From NCBI RefSeq assembly GCF_002245625.1, contig NZ_NOIG01000012.1, positions 186,001 through 250,000 on the forward strand: DNA of 64,000 bases, written 5' to 3'. Below, piece by piece: positions 54,628-64,000 of this stretch (the first letter of the stretch is position 1; every line of letters begins with the position of its first letter). This DNA is from Acidovorax kalamii. Lineage in GTDB: Bacteria; Pseudomonadota; Gammaproteobacteria; Burkholderiales; Burkholderiaceae_C. The position numbers were made by a program, and so were the translations under genes. The notes beneath the pieces were generated by a model, which worked only from the letters and a program-made list of their open reading frames with translations, was not told the DNA's origin and ran no database searches.

Positions 54628-54675
54628 GGATTTGTCCCCGGCTGCAATGAGCCAGCTGGTTGATGACTACTGCTG

Positions 54676-56967
54676 TCAGGCGATCTTGAAACGTGCCACC
54701 GATTGGCGCAGTTCTTCGGCCATGTGCGACAACTCACGCACCTGTTGTGCCGTGGTGCGGGTACCTTCACCCGTTTGCTCGGTCACCGCAAAAATGTGCT
54801 GGATGTTGTCGGCCACTTCGTTGGCCAGAACGGCTTCGCGGGAAGTCGAAGACGAAATCTGCTCAATCAGTTCAGCAAGGCGGCGCGACACGCGGTCAAT
54901 TTCGGTCAGTGCGGTGCCGGCTGAGTCGGAGAGGCGGGCCCCTTCCACCACACCCTGCGTGGAGCGCTCCATAGCGGCCACGGCATCCTGGGTGTCGGTC
55001 TGAATGGCCTTCACGAGTGCCGAGATCTGGCGCGTAGCGTCTGCGGAACGTTCAGCAAGGCGCTGCACTTCTTCCGCCACCACCGAGAAGCCGCGACCGG
55101 CTTCACCAGCGGATGCTGCCTGGATGGCTGCGTTCAGCGCCAGCACGTTCGTCTGCTCGGTAATGTCGGAAATCAGCTCGGTGATTTCACCGATCTCCTG
55201 CGACGACTCGCCCAGGCGCTTGATCCGCTTGGAGGTGTCCTGGATCTGGTCGCGGATGGAGTTCATACCACCGATGGCGTTCTGCACGGCCTGCAGACCC
55301 GAGTCGGCAGCTTGCAGCGATTGGCGGGCCACCGTGGCGGACTCTTGCGCCTGGGTGGACACCTCGTTGATTCGGGTTGCCATGTCCAGAACGGAGCGAC
55401 CAGTTTCGCGAATTTCGCGCAGCTGCTCGGTCGATGCGGCCAGCAGCTCGGTGGAGGTGTTGTCCACCTGCGCCGTCGTCTGCGCCACACGGGTTGCCGT
55501 GTTCTGCACGCTGCCCACCAGCTGGCGCAGCTCTTCCACCGTGTAGTTCACCGAGTCGGCAATGGCGCCCGTGATGTCCTCGGTCACCGTGGCTTCCTGG
55601 GTCAAGTCACCTTCAGCAACCGACTGCAGTTCGTTCATCAAACGCAAAATGGCAGCTTGGTTGGCGTCGTTGACGCGCTTGGCTTCCTGCTCCTGGCGCT
55701 TGGCGTCCTTTTGCTGCGTTTCGGCAGCCGCCTGACGGCCCCGGCTGTCCAGCAGCTGAACGCGCGAAATGCCGATACCGCACAGCAGCACGAACAGACC
55801 TGCCAGTGCCAGGGCGGCAAACTGGCCAGCACCCAGACCGGTCTGGGCAGACAGCTTGCTCTGCAGGCCTTCCAACTGGCGGCGCAGCGGTTCGCTGTCG
55901 GCAATGATGGCGGATTGCGCTTCACGGGCAGACACCAGGCCTTGCAGGTTGCCCAGAATGGCGCTGGCCTGGGTACGCGTCTGTTCGTAGAGCTTGACCA
56001 GGGCTTCGAGTTGTTCGCGGGTCTGGGCGTCCTTGGTGGCGGCCAGGCGCAGTTCCGGGCTGCCGTCCAGCAGGCCCTGGGCGATTTCCTTGAACGAGTT
56101 CAAGTCCTTGCCCAGCAGGAACACGGCCTCGGGGCTCACGCCTTCCATGGTCTGGAATTCGTTGGCCGACTTGCCGATACGCTGGGTCAACATCACGAGC
56201 TGACCAGCGGCAGAAATTTCAGCTGCCGGGGCATTCTGCTGGAGCTTCAGCGAGGACACGGTTTCGGCGATTTCCAGCAGGTCGGAGGACTGGCGGTTGA
56301 TGGTGCGCAGAGCGTCACCCACCTGGGTCAGGATCTTCTGCTGGCCCATCACCACACTGGCGTTGCGCTCGGCGCGCTCCATCAAGGGATTGACGGCATC
56401 CAGATCGGGCTTGAACGGCTCGCCCAGCGACTGCACACCCAGCTCGCTGTCACCCGCATTCAGGGCGCGCACGTTGCGCGCCAGCACGCCCGAGCTTTCC
56501 ACCACATCCGGAAAGGCCTGGGGGCTGCCCACCAGAGCCTGCGACACCGACTTGGCCAGACGCTGCGACTGCATCAGCGATTGACCGGTAGCGGCAAGCT
56601 GCTGCGCGGAGCGGTCCGCCTGCTGCAGCACCCAGAACGCAATCGCACCCAGCACCAACACACCCACCAGCAGCAGGGCCAGCAGACGGCGTTGGTGGCC
56701 TGCGGCCGTAGACCGGCCCAGCAAGGGCAGGGAGATCAGCTCCTCGTCCGTTTCCGAAGCTGCCAGCTCGGAGGGATAACCACCATCCGGGTCCCCCTGA
56801 ACGCTGTTCATGGCCTCTGCCTGATAGGCATCACGCAACTGCGCGCCATCCAGGGCGCCCGTGGCCAGGACATCCTGTCCATCGTCCGCCGTGCCAGCGG
56901 CTGCGCCTGCATCCGGCGTAGCGGGTTTCCGGTTGAACAGTTTTCCAAATTGATTGACGACGGACAT
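54676..56967 (-). CDS. pilJ: PilJ-type methyl-accepting chemotaxis protein
   Basis: A 763-residue receptor. A cytoplasmic N-terminal tail of about 85 residues precedes a membrane helix (about 89-112), a periplasmic region of two PilJ-type four-helix modules, a second helix (about 375-400), a HAMP-like segment and a signalling coiled coil with the hairpin Glu-Gln-Thr-Asn-Val-Leu-Ala-Leu-Asn-Ala-Ala-Ile. It probably senses surface contact or pilin state for the PilL kinase. Long N-terminal tail is typical of Burkholderiales PilJ. Confidence 0.94.
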   Translation of the reverse strand: MSVVNQFGKLFNRKPATPDAGAAAGTADDGQDVLATGALDGAQLRDAYQAEAMNSVQGDPDGGYPSELAASETDEELISLPLLGRSTAAGHQRRLLALLLVGVLVLGAIAFWVLQQADRSAQQLAATGQSLMQSQRLAKSVSQALVGSPQAFPDVVESSGVLARNVRALNAGDSELGVQSLGEPFKPDLDAVNPLMERAERNASVVMGQQKILTQVGDALRTINRQSSDLLEIAETVSSLKLQQNAPAAEISAAGQLVMLTQRIGKSANEFQTMEGVSPEAVFLLGKDLNSFKEIAQGLLDGSPELRLAATKDAQTREQLEALVKLYEQTRTQASAILGNLQGLVSAREAQSAIIADSEPLRRQLEGLQSKLSAQTGLGAGQFAALALAGLFVLLCGIGISRVQLLDSRGRQAAAETQQKDAKRQEQEAKRVNDANQAAILRLMNELQSVAEGDLTQEATVTEDITGAIADSVNYTVEELRQLVGSVQNTATRVAQTTAQVDNTSTELLAASTEQLREIRETGRSVLDMATRINEVSTQAQESATVARQSLQAADSGLQAVQNAIGGMNSIRDQIQDTSKRIKRLGESSQEIGEITELISDITEQTNVLALNAAIQAASAGEAGRGFSVVAEEVQRLAERSADATRQISALVKAIQTDTQDAVAAMERSTQGVVEGARLSDSAGTALTEIDRVSRRLAELIEQISSSTSREAVLANEVADNIQHIFAVTEQTGEGTRTTAQQVRELSHMAEELRQSVARFKIA

Positions 56968-56988
56968 GGTGCAGCCTTACAGAAAAAC

Positions 56989-57516
56989 TCAAGCACTGAT
57001 GCTCAGGAATGCGGGATGTTGGGACAGGATCTGCAGGTTCAGCTCCTGCCAGCGTGTGCCGCTGGAATCGATATAGGTGGTGCCGAAGAAGCTGGGCGCA
57101 TCTTCAGCCGGCGGCTCGGACGACACAAAGGCGTCGGTTCCGCGCAGACCCGCCAGGCGGTCCACCAGCAATGCCGCGTTGACATCCAGCGCGGCATTGA
57201 AGGCCAGCAGGCTGGACTCGGCCAGGGCCTGTTCGGTGCGGGGCGCTGCCGATCCCAGCAGGCCCGCCAGGTCCACAACACCCACCAGCCCACCACGCAG
57301 GTTGGCAACGCCCAGAAACCAGCTTTGGGTATAGGGCACTGCCTGGACGGAGGCCCAGGGAAAAATCTCCCCGGACTGCCCCAGGGGCAACAAGTAGAAA
57401 CTCCCGGCGGACTCGACAGCCAGCCAGGATGACACAGAGGTCCCTTCGGTTCTTGCAGCCTGCAGGCGGCTGGCAAGTCGGGTCTGCAGCTCTCGCAGGG
57501 CTTCGCGGTTGGCCAT
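56989..57516 (-). CDS. pilI: PilI, CheW-type adaptor
   Basis: A 175-residue CheW-domain protein that couples PilJ to PilL. It shows Val-Ala-Asn-Leu-Arg-Gly-Gly-Leu-Val-Gly-Val-Val-Asp-Leu-Ala, the typical CheW core. It lies between the receiver gene pilH and pilJ with short gaps in one operon. Confidence 0.92.
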   Translation of the reverse strand: MANREALRELQTRLASRLQAARTEGTSVSSWLAVESAGSFYLLPLGQSGEIFPWASVQAVPYTQSWFLGVANLRGGLVGVVDLAGLLGSAAPRTEQALAESSLLAFNAALDVNAALLVDRLAGLRGTDAFVSSEPPAEDAPSFFGTTYIDSSGTRWQELNLQILSQHPAFLSISA

Positions 57517-57531
57517 GAGCGCGCCGCAGCC

Positions 57532-57897
57532 TCAGTTCAGAGCGTCGATTTTTGCCTGCAATTCGGCGGGATCCACCGGCTTGGTGATATAGCCGCGCGC
57601 GCCCTGACGCATGCCCCAGACACGGTCGGTTTCCTGGTTCTTGCTGGTGCACATGATGATCGGCACATCGGCATACAGCGGGTCGCGGGTAATGGCACGC
57701 GTGAGCTGAAAACCATTCTGGCCGGGCATGACCACGTCCATCAAAATCAGGTCGGGCTTTTCTTCAGCGAGGCGGCGGAAGGCTTCGTCGGCATTTTCTG
57801 CAGTACGGACTTGCATGCCTTTTTTCTGAAGCAGGTCCGTCAAAAACATCAACTCGGTCTTCGAGTCGTCGACGACCAATACTTTCTGAATGGGCAT
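57532..57897 (-). CDS. pilH: PilH, single-domain response regulator
   Basis: A 121-residue CheY-like protein. Asp-Asp near residues 10-11, phospho-accepting Asp in Leu-Ile-Leu-Met-Asp-Val-Val-Met-Pro (about 53), Thr in Met-Cys-Thr-Ser-Lys and Lys in Ile-Thr-Lys-Pro-Val are intact. It overlaps the pilG stop by one base. In twitching systems PilH is linked to pilus retraction or acts as a phosphate sink. Confidence 0.93.
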   Translation of the reverse strand: MPIQKVLVVDDSKTELMFLTDLLQKKGMQVRTAENADEAFRRLAEEKPDLILMDVVMPGQNGFQLTRAITRDPLYADVPIIMCTSKNQETDRVWGMRQGARGYITKPVDPAELQAKIDALN

Positions 57898-58295
57898 TAC
57901 ATGGCTCCTTGTTGGGAATTGCCAAACTGTTGAACTGCCTGCAACAGCTGGTCTTTGGTAAATGGCTTGGTGAGATATTCCTGGCAGCCGACCATGCGCC
58001 CGCGCGCCTTGTCGAACACGCCGTCCTTGGAGGACAGCATCACCACCGGAGTATCTGCAAAACGGGCGTTGCGCTTGATGATGGCGCAGGTCTGGTACCC
58101 GTCGAGCTTGGGCATGAGGATGTCGCAGAAAATCAGCTGAGGCTGGTAATCGTTGACTTTGGCCAAAGCATCAAAGCCGTCGTCTGCCAACAAGACTTCG
58201 TGCCCCCCCTGCTTGAGAAAAATCTCGGCGCTTCGACGGATGGTGTTGCTGTCATCCACCACGAGCACTTTGAAAGATGCGCCTGTTGTAGTCAA
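57897..58295 (-). CDS. pilG: PilG, single-domain response regulator
   Basis: A 132-residue CheY-like protein with Val-Asp-Asp-Ser-Asn-Thr-Ile-Arg-Arg near 13-21, phospho-accepting Asp in Leu-Ile-Phe-Cys-Asp-Ile-Leu-Met-Pro, and Leu-Thr-Lys-Pro-Phe. It begins with TTG at 58295, supported by GGGAG upstream and lack of another in-frame start. In twitching systems PilG promotes pilus extension. It follows the rubredoxin gene by 59 bases. Confidence 0.92.
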   Translation of the reverse strand: MTTTGASFKVLVVDDSNTIRRSAEIFLKQGGHEVLLADDGFDALAKVNDYQPQLIFCDILMPKLDGYQTCAIIKRNARFADTPVVMLSSKDGVFDKARGRMVGCQEYLTKPFTKDQLLQAVQQFGNSQQGAM

Positions 58296-58354
58296 TTGTC
58301 ACTGCTCCCGATGGAGAAAATAAACAACGCCGCAGCAAGTAGTGCCGGGGCGTC

Positions 58355-58528
58355 TCAGATCTGAACCATCTCGAAATCTTCCTTGCGGGCGCCACATTCA
58401 GGGCAGGTCCAATTCATGGGGACCTGATCCCAGGGCGTGTTGGGTGCAATGCCGTGCTCAGGGGACCCCTCTGCCTCGTCATAAATCCAGCCGCAAATCA
58501 AACACATCCAAGTTTTAGAGTCGGTCAC
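58355..58528 (-). CDS. rubA: Rubredoxin
   Basis: A 57-residue electron carrier, too short for most gene finders. Two Cys-x2-Cys knuckles hold the single iron: Cys9-Leu-Ile-Cys12-Gly and Cys42-Pro-Glu-Cys45-Gly, with the aromatic Tyr16, Trp33 and Trp40 of the family. It starts with GTG at 58528. It lies upstream of pilG in the same direction and divergent from thiD, an arrangement I recall from related genomes. Confidence 0.93.
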   Translation of the reverse strand: MTDSKTWMCLICGWIYDEAEGSPEHGIAPNTPWDQVPMNWTCPECGARKEDFEMVQI

Positions 58529-58621
58529 AGCTTAAAGGGCCTTCACATAGAATGCAACGATTGTATCTAGTCATCTCCATGGGCTGCGGCTTCGGTGCCC
58601 CCCTCAAGCAGGATCTGGTCC

Positions 58622-59584
58622 ATGACCATCAAAGCGTCTCCTCCCCCCTCAGAAATCACAGAGATCGACGATGACGGTGCGGAGGAAGCAAGCCCTGCCT
58701 GTGTGCTTGTCTTCAATGCCAGCGACCCCAGCGGCGCAGGCGGGCTGACCGCCGACATCACCACCATTGCGTCCGTCGGCGGGCACCCGATTGCCGTGGT
58801 CACAGGCGCTTACGCCCGCGACACGGCAGAGATTTTTGACCACTTCGGCTTTGACGACGAGGCCGTGGCCGAGCAGGCCCGGGCCGTGCTGGAGGACCTC
58901 CCGGTCCAGGCCATCAAGGTCGGCTTCGTGGGCAGCCCCGAGAACATCAGCACCATCGCCGAAATAACTACGGACTATGACGAAGTCCCGGTGATAGCTT
59001 ACATGCCCAACCTTTCCTGGTGGCGCGACGAGCTGATCGACGAGTACCTGGACGCCTTCCGCGAATTGTTGTTGCCCCAGACCTCAGTGTTGGTTGGAAA
59101 CCACAGCACCCTGTGGCGCTGGCTGCTGCCCGACTGGAGCGGTGAGCGCAACCCCACGGCCCGCGACATCGCCCGGGCTGCGTCCGAAATGGGTGTGCCC
59201 TACACCCTGGTCACCGGCATCCCCCTGCCAGAGCAGTTTGTCGAGAACGTGCTGGCCTCTCCCCAGACTGTGCTGGGCAGCGGCAAGTTCGAGCTGTTTG
59301 ACGCCACGTTTGCAGGCGCGGGCGACACCCTCTCGGCCGCACTCACCGCCCTGGTGGCGGCAGGCAACGACCTGGGCGAAGCCACCAGCGAGGCGCTGAG
59401 CTACCTGGACCGCTGCCTGGACGCCGGTTTTCGCCCCGGCATGGGACACATCGTGCCCGACCGCATGTTCTGGGCCCAGCCCGAAGACGGCGAGCCCGGC
59501 GTGGACGAAGAAGAAGAGACTCCGATCGACGAAGCACAGGCCCTGGAAGGCTTTGTGATGCCCCCCCATGACACCAAGCACTGA
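58622..59584 (+). CDS. thiD: Hydroxymethylpyrimidine/phosphomethylpyrimidine kinase, extended form
   Basis: A 320-residue ribokinase-fold enzyme of thiamine synthesis. It has [11 protein letters not shown] near 32-42, Val-Gly-Phe-Val-Gly-Ser, and [10 protein letters not shown] with the catalytic Asp. It is about 50 residues longer than typical ThiD, with acidic tails at both ends and an unusual Trp-rich insert near 140-175. Overlap with hemL by 17 bases indicates co-translation. Substrate assignment is by family. Confidence 0.85.
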   Translation: MTIKASPPPSEITEIDDDGAEEASPACVLVFNASDPSGAGGLTADITTIASVGGHPIAVVTGAYARDTAEIFDHFGFDDEAVAEQARAVLEDLPVQAIKVGFVGSPENISTIAEITTDYDEVPVIAYMPNLSWWRDELIDEYLDAFRELLLPQTSVLVGNHSTLWRWLLPDWSGERNPTARDIARAASEMGVPYTLVTGIPLPEQFVENVLASPQTVLGSGKFELFDATFAGAGDTLSAALTALVAAGNDLGEATSEALSYLDRCLDAGFRPGMGHIVPDRMFWAQPEDGEPGVDEEEETPIDEAQALEGFVMPPHDTKH

Positions 59585-60872
59585 TCTCAACATCCCCCTC
59601 TTCGAACGCGCCAAGGCGCTCATCCCCGGCGGCGTGAACTCGCCAGTGCGGGCCTTCAAGGCCGTGGGCGGCACGCCCCGCTTTGTGAAGCGCGCGCAAG
59701 GCGCCTACTTCTGGGACGCCAACGACCAGCGCTTCATTGATTACATCGGCTCCTGGGGCCCGATGATCCTGGGCCACGGCCACCCAGCCGTGCTCGAAGC
59801 CGTGCAGAGCGCCGCGCTGGAAGGCTTCAGCTTTGGCGCCCCCACCGAGCGAGAGGTGGAGCTGGCCGAAGAAATCCTGAGCCTAGTCCCCTCCATGGAG
59901 ATGATCCGCCTTGTCAGCTCGGGCACCGAGGCGGGCATGAGCGCCATCCGCCTGGCACGTGGCGCCACGGGCCGCAGCAAGCTCATCAAGTTCGAGGGCT
60001 GCTACCACGGCCACGCCGACTCGCTGCTGGTCAAGGCTGGCTCAGGCCTGGCCACCTTCGGCAACGCCACCAGTGCAGGCGTGCCACCCGAGGTGGTGCA
60101 ACACACCATCGTGCTCGAATACAACAACGTCGCCCAGCTCGAAGAAGCCTTTGCCCTGCACGGCAAGGAACTGGCCTGCGTGATGATCGAGCCCATCGCG
60201 GGCAACATGAACTTGGTGCGCGCAAGCGTGCCTTTCATGAAGCGCTGCCGCGAGCTGTGTACCGAATATGGCGCGCTGCTGGTGCTCGACGAGGTCATGA
60301 CGGGCTTCCGCGTGGCGCTGGGCAGCGCCCAGAGCGTATACGCCAAGAGCATCCCGGGCTTCAAGCCGGACCTTACCGTGCTGGGCAAGGTGATTGGCGG
60401 CGGTATGCCCCTGGCAGCCTTTGGCGGGCCACGCGCCATCATGGAGAACCTCGCACCGCTGGGCGCCGTGTACCAGGCCGGAACGCTGTCGGGCAATCCC
60501 GTGGCCACCGCCTGCGGGCTGGCCACGCTGCGCGAGATCAAGAAGCCGGGCTTCTTCGACGCACTGTCGGCCACCACACGCTCCCTGGTTGATGGCCTCG
60601 CCGCTGCGGCGGCGGCTGAAGGCGTGCCCTTCAGCACCGACAGCGAAGGCGGCATGTTCGGCTTCTTCCTGATGCCCGAGCTGCCCCAGAACTACGCCCA
60701 GGTGCTCCAAACCGACAGCGCGCGCTTCAACCAGCTCTTCCACGGCCTGCTGGACCGGGGTATCTACATTGCCCCGGCCCTGTACGAAGCGGGTTTTGTG
60801 AGCGCCGCCCACACGGCCGACGACATTGCCGCCACCGTGGCGGCCGCCCGCGAAGTGTTCAAAACACTATAA
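59568..60872 (+). CDS. hemL: Glutamate-1-semialdehyde 2,1-aminomutase
   Basis: A 434-residue PLP enzyme that converts glutamate-1-semialdehyde to 5-aminolevulinate in heme synthesis. It shows [11 protein letters not shown], Gly-Ser-Trp-Gly-Pro-Met-Ile, Leu-Asp-Glu-Val-Met-Thr-Gly-Phe-Arg, and the PLP Lys in [10 protein letters not shown]. Length fits the family exactly. It is co-transcribed with thiD; a repeat follows its stop. Confidence 0.96.
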   Translation: MTPSTDLNIPLFERAKALIPGGVNSPVRAFKAVGGTPRFVKRAQGAYFWDANDQRFIDYIGSWGPMILGHGHPAVLEAVQSAALEGFSFGAPTEREVELAEEILSLVPSMEMIRLVSSGTEAGMSAIRLARGATGRSKLIKFEGCYHGHADSLLVKAGSGLATFGNATSAGVPPEVVQHTIVLEYNNVAQLEEAFALHGKELACVMIEPIAGNMNLVRASVPFMKRCRELCTEYGALLVLDEVMTGFRVALGSAQSVYAKSIPGFKPDLTVLGKVIGGGMPLAAFGGPRAIMENLAPLGAVYQAGTLSGNPVATACGLATLREIKKPGFFDALSATTRSLVDGLAAAAAAEGVPFSTDSEGGMFGFFLMPELPQNYAQVLQTDSARFNQLFHGLLDRGIYIAPALYEAGFVSAAHTADDIAATVAAAREVFKTL

Positions 60873-60925
60873 AAACAATAGCCAACAGCGCTTAACCATA
60901 GCGCGGTAGCTGCCTTTTTTGTTCA
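60868..60925. repeat. Interspersed repeat, copy 6
   Basis: Reverse orientation; on the minus strand it reads GCAGCTACCGCGCTATGGTT then AAGCGCTGTTGGCTATTG. It begins inside the hemL stop region and ends in a T-run (GCCTTTTTTG), so it may terminate hemL. Confidence 0.65.
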
Positions 60926-60945
60926 TATTTTCGACGGTAGGGTGG

Positions 60946-61737
60946 TCACAACAGCCCGCGCAGCTCCCGGGCCGCGTCCTGCAACAGCGGCAGCATGTCG
61001 CGCTGCAGGCTGCCTTCATCGATCTGCTTGGGCGACGCCACCACGTTGAGCGCCGCCACTGTGTGCCCCTGCAGGTTGCGCAGCGGCACGGCCAGTGCGT
61101 GCACACCCAGCTCGTGCTCCTCCACCGCCAGACAGTAGTCATCGCGGCGCGCCTTGGCAATCACCTGCCGCAGCGGCCCGACCTGGGTGATGGTGTGGGG
61201 CGTGAGGCGTTGCAGCGTGTGGCCCTTGAGCCATTGCGTGAGTTCCACTGGCGGCAACGCCGCCAGCAGCACCCGCCCGGTGGACGTGGGGTGTGCAGGC
61301 AACCGCGCGCCCAGGTGCAGGCCATAGGCCAGCACACGCGACGGCGCGCCATACACCCCGCTGCGCGCCACGATCACCACCTCGTTGCCATCCAGCACCA
61401 CAGCCGAGAAGGACTGCTGCGTCTGCGCCGCCAGCCGGTTCAGCGTGGGCTGCAGCACACGCGGCAGGCGGGCGGAGGCCAGGTAGCTGCCGGAAAACCG
61501 CAGCACCTTGGGCGCCAGCCAGAAGTAGCTGCCATCCGTCTCCAGATAGCCCAGGTGCGCCAGGGTGAGCAGATGCCGCCGCGCCGCCGCCCGCGTGAGC
61601 CCGGTGCGCTGCGCGGCCAGCGTGGCATTGAGCCGCTGGCGCTCGGTATCAAAACTCTCCAGCACGGCCATGCCTTTGGCCATGCCTTCGATGAAATCTG
61701 CCTTGGCGATGGGGGCGGCGGCCTGCACGATGGTCAT
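60946..61737 (-). CDS. pobR: IclR-family regulator, probable PobR
   Basis: A 263-residue regulator. The winged helix lies at about 18-75 (Gly-Leu-Thr-Arg-Ala-Ala-Ala-Arg-Arg-His-Leu-Leu-Thr-Leu), and the IclR effector domain has Arg-Ser-Gly-Val and Leu-Ala-Val-Glu-Glu-His-Glu-Leu-Gly-Val. It is divergent from pobA 116 bases away, the arrangement of pobR-pobA and pcaU-type activators, so it probably activates pobA with 4-hydroxybenzoate. The ATG at 61737 is preferred over an open extension that enters the promoter. Confidence 0.9.
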   Translation of the reverse strand: MTIVQAAAPIAKADFIEGMAKGMAVLESFDTERQRLNATLAAQRTGLTRAAARRHLLTLAHLGYLETDGSYFWLAPKVLRFSGSYLASARLPRVLQPTLNRLAAQTQQSFSAVVLDGNEVVIVARSGVYGAPSRVLAYGLHLGARLPAHPTSTGRVLLAALPPVELTQWLKGHTLQRLTPHTITQVGPLRQVIAKARRDDYCLAVEEHELGVHALAVPLRNLQGHTVAALNVVASPKQIDEGSLQRDMLPLLQDAARELRGLL

Positions 61738-61802
61738 TGCGCGATGATCGCACAACACGACCGACAATCGCACGCAACCGCCACGGCGGCCCGCTCTCTT
61801 GA

Positions 61803-63038
<1,236 letters not shown>

Positions 63039-63066
63039 ACCTCAACTTCATCCTGACAACGGACAT

Positions 63067-63097
63067 AAAAAAAGCGGCTTCCTTGGAAGCCGCTTTT
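63067..63097. terminator. Bidirectional terminator between pobA and purH
   Basis: A 12-base stem AAAGCGGCTTCC/GGAAGCCGCTTT with a TT loop (63071-63096), flanked by an A-run on the left and a T-run on the right, so it works in both directions for convergent genes. Confidence 0.9.
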
Positions 63098-63122
63098 TGT
63101 TGGGTGCCCGCCGCCGGTCGAA

Positions 63123-64000
63123 TCAATGGCGGAAGTGGCGCACGCCACTGAACACCATGGCTACGCCGCGCTCGTTGGCGGCGTCGATCACTTCGTTGTC
63201 GCGCATGGAGCCACCGGGCTGGATCACGCAGGTGGCGCCTGCATCGACCACCACATCGAGGCCGTCGCGGAAGGGGAAGAACGCGTCGCTCGCCACCACC
63301 GTACCTTGCAAGGTCAGGCCAGCGTGGCCTGCCTTGATGCTGGCGATGCGGGCCGAGTCCAGGCGGCTCATCTGGCCAGCGCCCACGCCCATGGTCATGC
63401 CGCCCTTGCAGAAAACGATGGCGTTGCTCTTGACGTACTTGGCGACCTTCCAGGCGAACAGCAGGTCTTCCATTTCTTCCAGCGTGGGCTGCTTCTGGGT
63501 CACGACCTTGAGGTCGATAAGCGACAGCTCGTGGTTGTCGGCCGTCTGCAGCAGCAGGCCCGAGCCGATGCGCTTGGCGTCCATGGCGTTGCGGCCGCGT
63601 TCCCAATCCGTCTTGCCGCCGTGTGCGGGCAGGGCAATCTTGAGCAGGCGCACATTGGCCTTGGCCTTGAAGATCTCCAGCGCCTCGGCGGTGAAGTCGG
63701 GGGCCATCAGCACTTCGACAAACTGCTTGCTGACCTGGGCTGCGGCCTGGCCGTCCACCACGCGGTTAAAGGCAATGATGCCGCCGAAGGCGCTGGTGGG
63801 GTCGGTCTGGAAGGCCTTGCTGTAGGCGCTCAGCGCATCCAGGCCCACGGCCACGCCGCAGGGGTTGGCGTGCTTGACGATCACGCAGGCCGCGGCGTCA
63901 AAGCTTTTCACACATTCCCAGGCGGCATCGGCATCGGCGATGTTGTTGTAGCTCAGTTCCTTGCCCTGCAGTTGCACGCCGGTGACCAGCGAGCCGGGCG
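63123..64000 (-). CDS. purH: AICAR transformylase/IMP cyclohydrolase, 5' end cut by window edge
   Basis: The C-terminal 291 codons of bifunctional PurH; the start is off the right edge. Visible is the formyltransferase domain that adds the last carbon to AICAR in purine synthesis: Val-Lys-His-Ala-Asn-Pro-Cys-Gly-Val with the catalytic Lys-His, [10 protein letters not shown], and Gln-Pro-Gly-Gly-Ser-Met-Arg-Asp near the end. It ends Val-Arg-His-Phe-Arg-His, the usual PurH C-terminus. Confidence 0.95.
   Translation of the reverse strand, partial: PGSLVTGVQLQGKELSYNNIADADAAWECVKSFDAAACVIVKHANPCGVAVGLDALSAYSKAFQTDPTSAFGGIIAFNRVVDGQAAAQVSKQFVEVLMAPDFTAEALEIFKAKANVRLLKIALPAHGGKTDWERGRNAMDAKRIGSGLLLQTADNHELSLIDLKVVTQKQPTLEEMEDLLFAWKVAKYVKSNAIVFCKGGMTMGVGAGQMSRLDSARIASIKAGHAGLTLQGTVVASDAFFPFRDGLDVVVDAGATCVIQPGGSMRDNEVIDAANERGVAMVFSGVRHFRH

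Overview
The window is about 64 kb of high-GC bacterial chromosome. Gene content points to a beta-proteobacterium of the Burkholderiales, most likely Comamonadaceae (Acidovorax or a close relative). The pointers are a chemosensory pilG-H-I-J-L cluster behind a rubredoxin gene, a thiD-hemL pair, yqgE-ruvX-pyrR-pyrB-pyrC', a TRAP-linked uronate cluster, and several families of short interspersed repeats between genes. This assignment is an inference; no rRNA or tRNA gene was found.

Bases 1 to about 7.5 kb hold one end of an integrated element resembling a P4-type phage satellite. Reading leftward on the minus strand from a tyrosine integrase there are: a 1.1 kb stretch with three tandem repeats of about 155 bp, an AT-rich cargo gene with a HEPN-type R-x4-H motif, a small membrane protein, an AlpA-like regulator, an Ogr/Delta zinc-finger activator, a leader with the architecture of a C4-type antisense RNA, two small unknown proteins, a Toprim-like protein that lacks its catalytic residues, and the first 459 codons of a putative primase/replication protein cut by the left edge. 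The cargo gene lies beside the integrase, where P4-like satellites often carry anti-phage genes. It is the best candidate here for an undescribed system.

7.8 to 19.6 kb is ordinary core and accessory metabolism: an RhtA-like exporter with a divergent Lrp regulator, PanE, a two-component system, a Fur-box-preceded TonB receptor, an HtrA protease, a catalase-like protein, GalM and an EamA transporter. 19.9 to 28.9 kb is an oxidative hexuronate/aldarate cluster: galactarate dehydratase, a three-gene TRAP transporter, an SMP-30 lactonase, uronate dehydrogenase, a divergent FadR-type GntR regulator and a 2,5-dioxovalerate-type aldehyde dehydrogenase. Related inverted repeats precede both transcription units. 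29 to 38 kb holds metal functions (DUF2946 protein, siderophore receptor, PepSY membrane protein, iron-type ABC permease and divergent ATPase) interrupted by a pesticin-like muramidase overlapping an exported, probably immunity, protein.

38 to 48 kb contains DUF393 and DUF4166 genes, a YIP1-family protein, the operon yqgE-ruvX-pyrR-pyrB-pyrC'-plsC, a photolyase and a PilU-type ATPase. 48.3 to 58.5 kb is the twitching chemosensory operon, including a 2087-residue PilL/ChpA-type kinase with several Hpt modules. 58.6 to 64 kb has thiD-hemL, an IclR regulator divergent from pobA, a bidirectional terminator, and purH running off the right edge.
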